From assembly GCA_015060165.1 (NCBI GenBank), contig SUZC01000002.1, positions 208,877 to 272,876 on the forward strand: a stretch of 64,000 nucleotides of DNA, given 5' to 3'. Positions 54,890-63,831 of this stretch are shown here, one piece after another. Position numbers and translations under genes: made by a program. A model generated the notes under the pieces. That model ran no database searches, was not told where the DNA came from, and saw only the letters and a program-made list of their open reading frames with translations. How positions within the stretch are numbered: the first letter of the stretch is position 1; each line of letters starts with the position of its first letter. The stretch comes from Rikenellaceae bacterium. Lineage in GTDB: Bacteria; Bacteroidota; Bacteroidia; Bacteroidales; Rikenellaceae.

Positions 54890-55192
54890 ATTTTCCTTTG
54901 ATGCAAAGTTTGTTTCGTTGAACAACCTTTGTCGCAATGTTTATTCTTTGGAGCGTGGTGTATTATAAGGTAGATTCCCTGCATTTCTTTATAGACGCTA
55001 ATTACTTCTCTGAACCTCACCAATAAAGAAATGCGGAATGACTATTTATTTGTAGTAAAATATAGTAAATTTGAGCACTATGAATGAAATTTCGTGAAGA
55101 TTTCAAATTCATTTCAGAATTTATTTGTAACTTTATTATCGAAAAGAGTAAAGCTCATTAGAAATAATATTAACGATTAAAACAACGCGATT

Positions 55193-55759
55193 ATGAAAAA
55201 AGTTCTATTTATGATGCTCGCCGTTGTAATGTTCGCAGGGTGTAGCAAGGAAGATGAAAATCAAAATCAGTTGGAAAATATTATCCAATCGATGGGCCAA
55301 AGCCAACTCTCTGCTATGGATATTATGAAATCAGCCGAGTGTTGGCAGGTAAAAATCATATATCAATATACCGAGGCTGGTGGTAAGGGTGATAGTAAAT
55401 TGTATTACGACCCTGAGAATATGAAATTGGAAGGAGGAAGTCGAGGCGCGAATTACAGAGTAGCCGATGGTAATTTTTATGAATTGCGCTCTCACCCTCT
55501 AAATTCTTATCCATACTATTATACTTATGCCCTTTCTGGTGCTGGCAATAGTTTTTCACTTGTTCGCAAGCACGATAGCCTTGTTAAAACAATGAATATT
55601 GTGGCATACGACGATAAGAGTATGGTTATAGAATTTTACAATCCTGCCATAAAGGAGTATCCCTACTCGCGAGAGTATGTTGTCCGTTGGAGTCCGAGCG
55701 ATGAATATTGGGATATGTTAACAGCCTACGAGGATTTGCCAGAAGATGAAAGACCATAA
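55193..55759 (+). CDS. Small lipoprotein, unknown function
   Basis: 188 residues with a lipobox (VVMFAGCSKED, Cys17). No recognised domain; the middle contains GGKGDSKLYYDPENMKLEGG and a beta-rich C-terminal half. The lipid anchor and the start of the mature chain (SKEDENQNQ) resemble surface lipoprotein export signals. It stands alone between a promoter-like box and a good terminator. Confidence 0.75.
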   Translation: MKKVLFMMLAVVMFAGCSKEDENQNQLENIIQSMGQSQLSAMDIMKSAECWQVKIIYQYTEAGGKGDSKLYYDPENMKLEGGSRGANYRVADGNFYELRSHPLNSYPYYYTYALSGAGNSFSLVRKHDSLVKTMNIVAYDDKSMVIEFYNPAIKEYPYSREYVVRWSPSDEYWDMLTAYEDLPEDERP

Positions 55760-55773
55760 TTTGAATTTTAAGG

Positions 55774-55801
55774 CCGCCGCCCAAACGGGTGGCGGTTTTT
55801 T
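55774..55801 (+). terminator. Terminator after the lipoprotein gene
   Basis: CCGCCGCCC pairs with GGGTGGCGG around AAAC, followed by six T. Confidence 0.88.
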
Positions 55802-55856
55802 GTGGGGTCGAGAGTAAAAATATTGGGCGAATGTGTGTTATTTCGGAAAAAAAGCG

Positions 55857-55864
55857 TATCTTTG
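55857..55864 (+). promoter_or_regulatory. -7 box for rpmI
   Basis: TATCTTTG at 55857-55864, 35 bases before the rpmI start. This promoter makes the L35-L20 pair independent of any upstream infC, which is not here. Confidence 0.55.
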
Positions 55865-55898
55865 CGCGCTATGTTTAACTAAATAACAATTTACGAAA

Positions 55899-56093
55899 AT
55901 GCCAAAAATGAAAACAAATGCCGCTGCAAAGAAACGTTTTACTTTCACCGGCACAGGTAAGATCAAGCGCAAGCACGCTTATCACAGTCACATCCTGACA
56001 AAAAAGACTAAGAAGCAGAAGCGTAACCTTTGTTACTCTTCAACAGTATCTGCAGCCGATGAGGCTAAGATCAAGAACTTGTTGGTTAAATAA
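55899..56093 (+). CDS. rpmI: Ribosomal protein bL35
   Basis: 64 residues: [21 protein letters not shown] start and [21 protein letters not shown] core are bL35 signatures. Part of the large ribosomal subunit. Paired with rplT 108 bases downstream. Confidence 0.97.
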   Translation: MPKMKTNAAAKKRFTFTGTGKIKRKHAYHSHILTKKTKKQKRNLCYSSTVSAADEAKIKNLLVK

Positions 56094-56201
56094 TTAACCG
56101 CACAAGTCGAACAATTTTTTATTAACAACTTCGGGACAAAATAGCCCCAAAGAGCGTGAGAGAATCACGCCGCTATGAGTTCCATCAAAAACTTATTTAC
56201 T

Positions 56202-56546
56202 ATGCCACGTTCAGTCAACGCTGTTGCGTCACGCGCAAGAAGAAAAAAGGTTTTGAAGCTTGCCAAGGGTAACTTTGGTTCAAGGGGAAACGTTTGGACA
56301 GTTGCGAAAAACACTGTCGAGAAGGGTTTGCAATATGCATATGCACACCGTCAGATTAAAAAGAGAACATACCGCTCTTTGTGGATTACACGTATCAACG
56401 CTGCAGTTCGCGCTTACGGTATGACTTATTCAGAGTTTATGGGCAAGTACAATGCTAAGGGTATCGCTATGAACCGTAAGGTTTTGGCTGACTTGGCAAT
56501 GAACGAGCCTAAGGCATTCGAGGCAATTGTTAATGCAGTAAAATAG
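56202..56546 (+). CDS. rplT: Ribosomal protein bL20
   Basis: The ATG at 56202 ([20 protein letters not shown]) gives 114 residues and matches the family start; an in-frame extension to 56175 is not supported. The core [27 protein letters not shown] near 47-73 is the L20 signature. The 108-base gap after rpmI contains a hairpin (AGCGTGA with TCACGCCGCT, near 56153-56175), a possible autoregulatory site for L20. Confidence 0.97.
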   Translation: MPRSVNAVASRARRKKVLKLAKGNFGSRGNVWTVAKNTVEKGLQYAYAHRQIKKRTYRSLWITRINAAVRAYGMTYSEFMGKYNAKGIAMNRKVLADLAMNEPKAFEAIVNAVK

Positions 56547-56573
56547 CCTGCGGCCCTTGTGGCTGTCAGATGA

Positions 56574-56608
56574 GCGACTATCCTAATGCGGGATGGTCGC
56601 TTTTTTTT
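56574..56608 (+). terminator. Terminator after rplT
   Basis: GCGACTATCC pairs with GGATGGTCGC around TAATGC, followed by eight T. Confidence 0.88.
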
Positions 56609-56716
56609 GTTTTAACATAGACCCTATGATGCCGAGAGTGAAATCCTGTTTTCGTGGCGGCACATAAGTTGCAATCAATGGAAAAAGAGTTTTTTGAAAA
56701 TTAATTGATTGGAACG

Positions 56717-57238
56717 ATGAAGGTTTTAGCATTTCTTTTCCCGTATAGAAACTATTCGGCATCGATGTCGGTGGTGTTGCTGCTCCTGAGATTGTTGTTC
56801 GGAGGACTGATGCTGTGGCACGGAATAACCAAGATTCAGAATTTCGAAGCGCTGGTTGGTGATTTCCCCAATCCGTTGGGTTTGGGACATAGGGTATCGC
56901 TGTTTCTGGCAATATTTGCTGAGGTGTTTTGTGCGGCAGCTGTGATTTTGGGAATGTTTTTCAGGTTGGCATTGTTGCCGCTCATATTCTCAATGGCGGT
57001 GGCATTTCTTATTGTGCATCACGGGCAGGTCTTTGCTGCAAAGGAGTTGGCAATGATATATTTGGTGGTGTATGTGATACTTTTCTTTACTGGACCAGGG
57101 CGATTTTCGCAGGATAATATAATAGCCGTACGGCTCTATGAGGAGCGTACGGCTATTGCAAATGCGATTGTTGAGGAGGCTACTGCTCGTCGTCTGCAGG
57201 GTAATGAACACCAAGCTGGCGGCGAACCTCATCAATAA
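56717..57238 (+). CDS. DoxX-like membrane protein
   Basis: The ATG at 56717 gives 173 residues; a TTG at 56705 is a weaker alternative. Four hydrophobic helices: about 17-38, 60-80, 84-105 and 112-132, with GHRVSLFLAIFAEVFCAAAVILG fitting the DoxX family (respiratory-chain-associated or redox membrane proteins). The last ~20 residues are coded by bases that overlap the end of the convergent oxidoreductase gene. Confidence 0.8.
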   Translation: MKVLAFLFPYRNYSASMSVVLLLLRLLFGGLMLWHGITKIQNFEALVGDFPNPLGLGHRVSLFLAIFAEVFCAAAVILGMFFRLALLPLIFSMAVAFLIVHHGQVFAAKELAMIYLVVYVILFFTGPGRFSQDNIIAVRLYEERTAIANAIVEEATARRLQGNEHQAGGEPHQ

Positions 57239-58202
57239 TTTCGAGCGTGGTAATTGATGCCTCGTGGCTGTTGATATTGGATTCGATGCGACTCTCTGTG
57301 ATCATATCGATAAACTCTTTGATCTCGTGATAATACTCGTTGTGTGTGTCGTTGCTCGATATATTTTCGCCCTCGACGCGTTTCTCGTGGCCCGATGCTG
57401 GAGCTTGACGGGGATAGAAACGGATGTCGACTGGGGTTTGGATTCTGTCGATATGGATATTACCCTCCTCGCCCTCAATCTCAGCGGGAAGTTGCGAGTT
57501 GGCAATCTTCGAGTAGAGAACAGTGGCATTCATTCCCTCATACTCCATATTTACCGCACCTTGCCCATCTGCTCCGCTTGATAGAACAATTCCCTGAGCC
57601 GAAACCGACTTCGGACGACCGAAGAGTACTACCATGGGGTATATGGTGTAGATGCCTATATCCATCATTGCGCCGTTCGACAATTCGGGCTTGAAGGCGT
57701 TGAGTACGATGCCCTCTTTGAATTTGTCGTAGCGTGATGAGTATTGGCAGAATGATGCGAAATAGCGGCGGATTGTTCCGAGGCGGTGGAGATTGTTGCG
57801 AACGGCTGTGAAATTCGGGCTGAGTGTACTCTTCATTGCCTCCATTAGTGTTACCCCATTGCGCTTGGCAGCCTCTACCATTTTGCGGGCCTGATTGGCA
57901 TTTGATGCCATTGGTTTTTCACACAAAACGTGCTTGCCGTGATTCATACATAGTATGCTCTGTGAGGCGTGTACGTAGTTGGGCGATGCAATATAGATGG
58001 CGTCGACCAAGTCGCTTGAAGCCATATCTTCAAGCGATGTGAATACGTGGGGAATATTGTGCTTGGCAGCGAACTCCTCGCCACGTTCGCGGGTGCGAGA
58101 GTAGATAGCCGATAGCTCAAATCGCTCGTCTTCACGAGCTCCGGCCAATACCCAATCTGTTATGAAATTGGAGCCAACGACTCCGAAACGAATCTTTTTC
58201 AT
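57180..58202 (-). CDS. Gfo/Idh/MocA-family oxidoreductase
   Basis: 340 residues. The N-terminal Rossmann domain starts GVVGSNFITDWVLAG (7-21), with the EKP motif in VLCEKPMASNANQ near 94-106, which contributes the catalytic lysine. The C-terminal beta domain follows. The family oxidises or dehydrates sugars with NAD(P). It is the last gene of the carbohydrate-related minus-strand run. Confidence 0.9.
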   Translation of the reverse strand: MKKIRFGVVGSNFITDWVLAGAREDERFELSAIYSRTRERGEEFAAKHNIPHVFTSLEDMASSDLVDAIYIASPNYVHASQSILCMNHGKHVLCEKPMASNANQARKMVEAAKRNGVTLMEAMKSTLSPNFTAVRNNLHRLGTIRRYFASFCQYSSRYDKFKEGIVLNAFKPELSNGAMMDIGIYTIYPMVVLFGRPKSVSAQGIVLSSGADGQGAVNMEYEGMNATVLYSKIANSQLPAEIEGEEGNIHIDRIQTPVDIRFYPRQAPASGHEKRVEGENISSNDTHNEYYHEIKEFIDMITESRIESNINSHEASITTLEIIDEVRRQLGVHYPADDEQ

Positions 58203-58206
58203 ATAT

Positions 58207-60225
58207 TTACTCTTTGTTCCATATTAGTCGGTAGTTGAATCGGCGATTGGGAGCAGTGTCGCCATTCAAGCAGAGCGAAATTGGGTCGGTGAGTTCATCT
58301 GGGTTGTCTGCCCATTTGAAATCAAGGGTCAATTTGTCGCCCATAATATTGAGATGTTGGCGTGAAATCGAAAGCTCAAGGCGATTGTCTGAGTAGCACA
58401 TTGCTATATCGGCCACATAATTCCACTCCTTTTTCACATTATCGTACTGCTTCAGTGTTGTTGTGTGCTTATCTTTTACATCCTGATTGACGATGAAATC
58501 ATAACCATACCAGCCGGTTGAAGAGTTGTTGTCGGCATCAATCAACAGAAGCATCCAGTTTTTATCGGTATGAGGTGTGATGTTATTAGATGTTTCGGCA
58601 TAGAACGATATGGTCTGCTTGCCGACAGCTGCTTTTGCAGTAGTGATATCGTTGCGGCCCGATGTGTTGATGTAGTTGTGGCCACCATAGCCTTTTGCAT
58701 TGCGATGGAATATGTCGCTTTGAGTGTCGCGATACTCGATAGGATTGTTTTTCCAATCGCCAAAGCGACCATCAATCTTACACTCTGTATAGCCTGTGTG
58801 CTCAGGGATGGGGCGTGAACCTTTGTAACGGCGGATATTTTGCGCCATTTGCATATAGTAGTTATCGGTGTATCCACCCTTCATCGGTTGTATTCCTCGG
58901 TTGAACTCCATATTATATTGGTCAACAAATTGGAAAGAGTTGATGCGTCCCAACCATTGAGAGTTTGGACCTAAGTCGAACTTCATTGCGGTCCATTCAT
59001 TCCAGTCGTTGATATAGAGGAATTCCGGGTCGCCCTTCAATGCATAATCCCAACTCTCCTGAAAATATGCACCATACATTACCGGGTTATTCTTCGTCTC
59101 GTTGAGATAGGGGATATAACCTACTTCGGGCATATCGTATTCGTTGAGCTGGGGCTCACCATAACGTCGGGTCCAGGACTTACCCACGCCCATAGGATTT
59201 TGGGTCATCGTTACGGGGTGTTGTGCCGGTGTTACAGCAGCTTGCTCTCGTTTGCCGTTATGGGTCGAGATTAACTCCTCGGCTGACATTTTGAATATAC
59301 GCTCATCCTCTAAATTGTAGCCAAAACTCCAATTATTCTCTGTGCCGATGTATCGTTTCCCGGCCCATTCATAATATCCCCACCACATTGTGCGTAGTGT
59401 GAAGAACTCCTTTACCTCGTTGGTGTATTCTGTGAGAGACTTTTGGGTATAGTCGGGATTGTTGAAATTTGGGTCGTTGGGATCATTTACAGCAGCCTCA
59501 TAGTAGTTGGGGTTGGGGTTTTCAACCCAGCCGCCACTTGCGTTGTGGCGTGGGTCGGAGTTGTAGAGTAACAGAGGTTTGTCGTCCCAATAGAACCATA
59601 GGTCGGAGTATTTTTTCTCCTTGTATATTTTGTTGTATAGCTCTTGAACAACTGTGATAACAGGCCCATTAAAAGCCCAGAAACAGAATTTGGGGACTTG
59701 GTTTCCCTCGGCCTTTACCTTCTGCATAGTCTTGAAAATCACCTCCCATTCATCCCAATAGCGTACTGCATTGGTTACATCCATAATCATAACGTCGACG
59801 CCAGCATCTGTAAGCATCGAGAGATCTTTGCGTATTACCCATTCATCCTGACTGAGGAAATATCCCATTTCGGGTTCGGCATAGTGGTACCAAGCGTATT
59901 TCCAAGCAGGGTGTTTGGTGTCCTTGCGGGCTTCTGGGTGTTGTTGCAGAATTTTGGTAATGTCACCATTATATGGTGAAGGTATAGAGTGGAAATTCTG
60001 TGTGTGCCATGTGATGTAGAAGATACCCACAACTCGGCGTTTATCCTGCTTTACATCTCCCGTCTGCTCGTTAGTAGGCATAGTGCGACCGATAGCATCG
60101 GTTGCAACCCAAGTGTCGGAGTATAAATCTCTTGCAGGGGTGAGCTTGCGCACCTGCTTTTGGGCATATGAACTAATGCCAATAGCAAGAAGAGCGATGT
60201 AAAGGATAAAGTATTTTGTCCTCAT
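58207..60225 (-). CDS. Glycoside hydrolase family 71/99-like exported enzyme
   Basis: 672 residues with a signal peptide (1-21, SSYAQ). The N-terminal part (about 60-440; VVGIFYITWHTQNFHS, GVDVMIMDVTNA, WDYALKGDPEFLYINDWNEW) resembles GH71/99-like catalytic barrels that act on mannan or glucan backbones. A CBM9-like beta domain (about 475-665; ECKIDGRFGDWKN, MLLLIDADNNSSTGWYGYDF) ends it. It is exported and probably acts on polysaccharide at the cell surface. Confidence 0.78.
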   Translation of the reverse strand: MRTKYFILYIALLAIGISSYAQKQVRKLTPARDLYSDTWVATDAIGRTMPTNEQTGDVKQDKRRVVGIFYITWHTQNFHSIPSPYNGDITKILQQHPEARKDTKHPAWKYAWYHYAEPEMGYFLSQDEWVIRKDLSMLTDAGVDVMIMDVTNAVRYWDEWEVIFKTMQKVKAEGNQVPKFCFWAFNGPVITVVQELYNKIYKEKKYSDLWFYWDDKPLLLYNSDPRHNASGGWVENPNPNYYEAAVNDPNDPNFNNPDYTQKSLTEYTNEVKEFFTLRTMWWGYYEWAGKRYIGTENNWSFGYNLEDERIFKMSAEELISTHNGKREQAAVTPAQHPVTMTQNPMGVGKSWTRRYGEPQLNEYDMPEVGYIPYLNETKNNPVMYGAYFQESWDYALKGDPEFLYINDWNEWTAMKFDLGPNSQWLGRINSFQFVDQYNMEFNRGIQPMKGGYTDNYYMQMAQNIRRYKGSRPIPEHTGYTECKIDGRFGDWKNNPIEYRDTQSDIFHRNAKGYGGHNYINTSGRNDITTAKAAVGKQTISFYAETSNNITPHTDKNWMLLLIDADNNSSTGWYGYDFIVNQDVKDKHTTTLKQYDNVKKEWNYVADIAMCYSDNRLELSISRQHLNIMGDKLTLDFKWADNPDELTDPISLCLNGDTAPNRRFNYRLIWNKE

Positions 60226-60255
60226 AGTTGTGGGGTGTCGACAAGTGACTGAATC

Positions 60256-60831
60256 TTAAAACTCTACTTTAGGAGCTGTTGCAGCGGCTGCATCGGCCTC
60301 GAAGTAAGGTTTAGTGTCGAATCCGAAGATCATGGCTACCAAGTTTGCAGGGAACTTGCGAACGGCTACATTGTAGGCCTGAGTGGCATCGTTGAACTCC
60401 TTGCGAGCTACGGTGATACGATTCTCTGTGCCCTCCAATTGAGCCTGCAACTCCAAGAAATTTTGGTTAGCTTTCAACTCGGGATAACTCTCAGACACAG
60501 CAATCAGACGTCCGAGTGCTGATGTTACCGCAGACTGAGCTTGTTGATACTCAGCCAATTTCTCAGGACTAAGATCGTCGAGCGACAGATTTACAGATGT
60601 AGCCTTTGCACGTGCATCAACGACAGCTTTGAGGGTTGACTCTTCGTGTGAGGCGTATCCCTTTACTGTCGATACAAGGTTGGGAATTAGGTCGGCGCGA
60701 CGCTGATACTGAGTCTCAACATTCGACCAGGCTGTTCTTACTGCTTCCTCTTTTGTTACCATCCCGTTGTATGTAGAGCAAGAGGTCATTGAGAAGATGG
60801 CTGCAATAGCCACAAGGATAATCTTTTTCAT
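60256..60831 (-). CDS. LemA-family lipoprotein
   Basis: 191 residues with a lipobox (IFSMTSCSTYN, Cys18). The body is the LemA helical bundle: AWSNVETQYQRRADLIPNLVSTVKGYASHE near 34-63, LPEL-type SESYPELKANQNFLELQAQLEGTENRI near 112-138. Function is unsettled; the adjacent TPM gene is a frequent neighbour of lemA. It follows the TPM gene by 84 bases. Confidence 0.92.
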   Translation of the reverse strand: MKKIILVAIAAIFSMTSCSTYNGMVTKEEAVRTAWSNVETQYQRRADLIPNLVSTVKGYASHEESTLKAVVDARAKATSVNLSLDDLSPEKLAEYQQAQSAVTSALGRLIAVSESYPELKANQNFLELQAQLEGTENRITVARKEFNDATQAYNVAVRKFPANLVAMIFGFDTKPYFEADAAAATAPKVEF

Positions 60832-60915
60832 ATTCGTATTGTTTTTGTTGTTATTGTATTCTTGTTTTTATTGTTTTCGATTGTGCTTTTGCGTTGCCTG
60901 TCGTTGGACTGTTTA

Positions 60916-61830
60916 TTACCAACGGGAGCCTGCTCCACCGCCACCAAAGCGGCCACCGCCCCAGCCACCACCAAATGAGCCACCACCGCCAAAACCTTGG
61001 CCAAAGCCTCCGCCCATTATTATCGGTCCGCCACCGCCTCGGCGGTGATTTGCTGAGTTGTTCTCCTGGCGATTGCGATTAACCCGATTGCCACAGTTAG
61101 TGCATACGTAGGTGTCTTGGTAGGTAGAAACCCCGAAGTGCTTGCTGATTAGTTGTGTAGACTCTTTTTGGAGTGTTAGCTGCTTGCATTTTGGGCATTT
61201 GCGCGTTTGGCGATCAATTAATATAATGATAAATATCGTGAATAGAATAATGAACGACATAAAGCCTACAATCGCCCATATATCTTCACTCTCATCCTCT
61301 ATATAGTCGTCGTTACCTCCTGCGTCAAGTTCGCTACCGTTGAGCTGGGCCCGAATAGCCCGCATACCCATTACCATTCCGCTGCTATAATCTCCTCGGC
61401 GGAAGTGCGGGAGCATATATTGAGTTTGAATTCGTTTGCAGATTGCGTCGGGTAGCACTCCCTCTATGCCGTAGCCCGTAACGAACCGGATTTCTCGTGC
61501 CTCCTCGACAAGCAGAACTCCTATTCCGCTATCACTCTTGCTGCCAACTCCCCAGTGGGAGAATAGTTTGTATGCGAAGTCGAAGACATCGTCCGAATCA
61601 ATCTCCTTGACTGCAACAACTGCGACTTGGGCGATACCTCGGTGGCGAAGATCGTAGCAGATGGAGTCAATCAAGGCAACCGCATTTTGAGATAAGATGC
61701 CATCTGGATTCGACGTGAATCGATAGCGATTCTCAATCTGGACGTTTGGTATATCCTCTATATCGTAGGACCGAGCCAAGGCTAAACTGCAACATAGTGT
61801 TGCTAATATGATTATGAGTAAGCGTCTCAT
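60916..61830 (-). CDS. TPM-domain (YgcG-like) protein with Gly-rich tail
   Basis: 304 residues: signal peptide (1-19), a TPM domain (about 30-170; FTSNPDGILSQNAVALIDSICYDLR), one transmembrane helix (about 187-210), a zinc-finger-like CPKC and CTNC pair (about 215-245) and a Gly-rich, Trp/Phe-dotted tail (GGGFGQGFGGGGSFGGG). TPM proteins are common beside lemA; role unknown. Confidence 0.88.
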   Translation of the reverse strand: MRRLLIIILATLCCSLALARSYDIEDIPNVQIENRYRFTSNPDGILSQNAVALIDSICYDLRHRGIAQVAVVAVKEIDSDDVFDFAYKLFSHWGVGSKSDSGIGVLLVEEAREIRFVTGYGIEGVLPDAICKRIQTQYMLPHFRRGDYSSGMVMGMRAIRAQLNGSELDAGGNDDYIEDESEDIWAIVGFMSFIILFTIFIIILIDRQTRKCPKCKQLTLQKESTQLISKHFGVSTYQDTYVCTNCGNRVNRNRQENNSANHRRGGGGPIIMGGGFGQGFGGGGSFGGGWGGGRFGGGGAGSRW

Positions 61831-61841
61831 AATGCTCTGTT

Positions 61842-63134
61842 TTATTTGTATAAAATTCTAAATGTCCAGGGTGCCATTATCTGTTCAACCTGTGTGGGAA
61901 GTGTTACCTTTTGGTCGTAGATGGCATCGTTATATTCACCTGCGTATATTCCAGTATTGAAATTCGCCTGTATGGTGTATGGTGAGAGATTTAGTATCGC
62001 TACTATACGGCTATCTCCTTTTTCCCTTACGAATGTCATCAAACAATCTTTTGCGTTGTTCTCAATCTCGATTACCCGTGCACCGCGTTCACCAGCTTGT
62101 AGTGCCTGCTGGGTGTGTTTGAGGGTTGTTAGTTTTTTGTAGAACTCGGTATGGTAGTTGGGTGAGTAGTCAGCAATCGGGTCGCGATCGAAGAACTCAA
62201 ATGAGTGATCATAACCAACCTCCTGACCTGTGTAGATGAGTGGCATAGCCCCTTCCCAAAGGAATGTGAGGGCTGCCATAACCTGCAATGCATCGCCAAA
62301 ACGGGTAAACTCGCTGCCACTCCATGAGTTTTCGTCATGATTCGATGTAAACATCATACGCATAGCGGTTGATGGATATCGCTCTCGGTCGGCATACATT
62401 GTATTGCGTAGATCCCATACCCGGCGCTCGCCTTTAGCGATGTCGCACATCATATGGTGAATCTCCCATGCATAGCTCATGTCGAATGCCCGGTCGAAAA
62501 GATTCAACTCCTCGGCTTCGGCTAACATAAACACATCGGGTTTGATGGCGTGGAGAATTTTTGATGCCTCCTGCCAAAACTCGATGGGAACAAGCATTGC
62601 CATGTCGCAACGGAATCCGTCGATATCGTGTTTCTCGATCCAGAATCGCATAGATTCGATCTGGCCACGCCAAACATCACGATTTGCGTAGTTGAGTTTT
62701 GCGGTGTCGGTCCAGTCCCATGGAACTTTGGCCGTACCGTCTGCTTCACGTTCGTACCAATCGGCCGATTTACCATTGATCCATTTCGCATCACGAGCCG
62801 TGTGGTTGGCAACCCAGTCCAAGAGAACTTTCATACCCAATGAGTGTGCTTTGGTAACGAAGTTGTCGAAATCCTCCATCGTACCGAATTCTGGATTGAT
62901 GGCGCAGTAATCGCGAATGGAGTAATACGAACCTAGTGAGCCCTTGCGACCCTCTACTCCAATGGGGTAAACAGGCATTAGCCATATAGCATCAATTCCC
63001 AGATCTCGCAAGAATGGTAGTCTTTCCATAGCAGCTGCAAATGTGCCTTGGGGCGTGAGTTGGCGAATGTTCATCTCGTATAGTACTGCCGAATAACTCC
63101 ATTCGGGATGTGGGTATGTGTTATTTTGCTCCAT
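61842..63134 (-). CDS. GH13 alpha-amylase-type glycoside hydrolase
   Basis: The ATG at 63134 gives 430 residues; the in-frame extension to 63179 adds nothing conserved. The catalytic triad of the (beta/alpha)8 barrel is complete: Asp177 (GFRCD), Glu206 (MLAEAE) and Asp267 (SNHDEN). No signal peptide is seen, so it probably works in the cytoplasm on maltodextrin or glycogen. It heads the five-gene minus-strand run; a -7 box TAACTTTG (plus CAAAGTTA, 63290-63297) lies 156 bases upstream. Confidence 0.93.
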   Translation of the reverse strand: MEQNNTYPHPEWSYSAVLYEMNIRQLTPQGTFAAAMERLPFLRDLGIDAIWLMPVYPIGVEGRKGSLGSYYSIRDYCAINPEFGTMEDFDNFVTKAHSLGMKVLLDWVANHTARDAKWINGKSADWYEREADGTAKVPWDWTDTAKLNYANRDVWRGQIESMRFWIEKHDIDGFRCDMAMLVPIEFWQEASKILHAIKPDVFMLAEAEELNLFDRAFDMSYAWEIHHMMCDIAKGERRVWDLRNTMYADRERYPSTAMRMMFTSNHDENSWSGSEFTRFGDALQVMAALTFLWEGAMPLIYTGQEVGYDHSFEFFDRDPIADYSPNYHTEFYKKLTTLKHTQQALQAGERGARVIEIENNAKDCLMTFVREKGDSRIVAILNLSPYTIQANFNTGIYAGEYNDAIYDQKVTLPTQVEQIMAPWTFRILYK

Positions 63135-63480
63135 ATTTATATCGGTTCTATCTTCTATTGCTGATTGTTTGTTTGGCAATCTCTTAATTCTATGTTGTAT
63201 TATTGAGCAGTTGCGAGTTTTGAACGGCTCAATATTTTCACAAATATAATGAAAAAGATTAAAACGCGGAATCTCTTTTATGCTCTTTGCAAAGTTAGCG
63301 CGGCTATACCTATATATAATATATATAATTAGTCTTGATTCAGGACGGTTTATTTCCTGTATTTCCAGGTGTCACGAATCAATGAGGAGAGTATGGAGTG
63401 AAAATGGTTATTTGAGCGATGAGAATTTTGTGATTATAATGATTTATACATCAGCTATATAGCAAAAGAGGTGTGAAAAA
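63135..63480. other. Intergenic region between the amylase gene and rRNA promoters
   Basis: About 345 bases, A/T-rich, without a supported gene. A minus-strand -7 box sits at 63290-63297. Short plus-strand frames there lack coding character. Confidence 0.6.
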
Positions 63481-63513
63481 TATTTCAAAAAGTTGTTGAT
63501 ATATTTGCACAAT

Positions 63514-63545
63514 TCGATTTTTTGTCGTTACTTTGCACCCGCTTT
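63514..63545 (+). promoter_or_regulatory. rRNA promoter P1
   Basis: TTTG (63514-63517), 20 bases, TTACTTTG (63538-63545; one mismatch to TAnnTTTG), then CACCCGCTTT. Confidence 0.65.
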
Positions 63546-63610
63546 GAAAAGGTGAATGCACCGGTCAAAGCAAGGTTCTTAAAAGTTTTTTAAAATTTTT
63601 TCAAAAATAA

Positions 63611-63642
63611 TTTGGAAGTTTGAAAAACATCTCTTACCTTTG
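63611..63642 (+). promoter_or_regulatory. rRNA promoter P2
   Basis: TTTG (63611-63614), 20 bases, TACCTTTG (63635-63642), then CACCCGCTT as in P1. Preceded by AAGGTTCTTAAAAGTTTTTT. Confidence 0.78.
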
Positions 63643-63724
63643 CACCCGCTTAGATGAGGAAATAAATCCTTGGCTAATGGCAAAGTTCTTAAGAAAAAGT
63701 TTTTTGAAAATTTTTCCGAAAAAA

Positions 63725-63756
63725 TTTGGAAGTAAAAAAAACTTGCCTTACCTTTG
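63725..63756 (+). promoter_or_regulatory. rRNA promoter P3
   Basis: TTTG (63725-63728), 20 bases, TACCTTTG (63749-63756), then CACCACTTT. Preceded by AAAGTTCTTAAGAAAAAGTT, a copy of the sequence before P2. Confidence 0.78.
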
Positions 63757-63822
63757 CACCACTTTCCGCTCCGAAAAAGCGGGGTGGTCAAAATGAGAAA
63801 ATTCTAAGTAAATTAGGATAAA

Positions 63823-63831
63823 GTTCTTTGA
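63823..63831 (+). promoter_or_regulatory. boxA-like leader element
   Basis: GTTCTTTGA, resembling the boxA antitermination element of rRNA leaders (E. coli GCTCTTTAA). The nearby palindrome ACTCTTAATTAAGAGT (63862-63877) could form the RNase III/processing stem. Confidence 0.5.

Noticed and set aside
63579..63791. Minus-strand 70-codon reading frame with an internal duplication
   Set aside because: It is the reverse of the duplicated rRNA promoter units P2/P3; the repeated CKGK..FQI phrases mirror the promoter repeat, not a protein.
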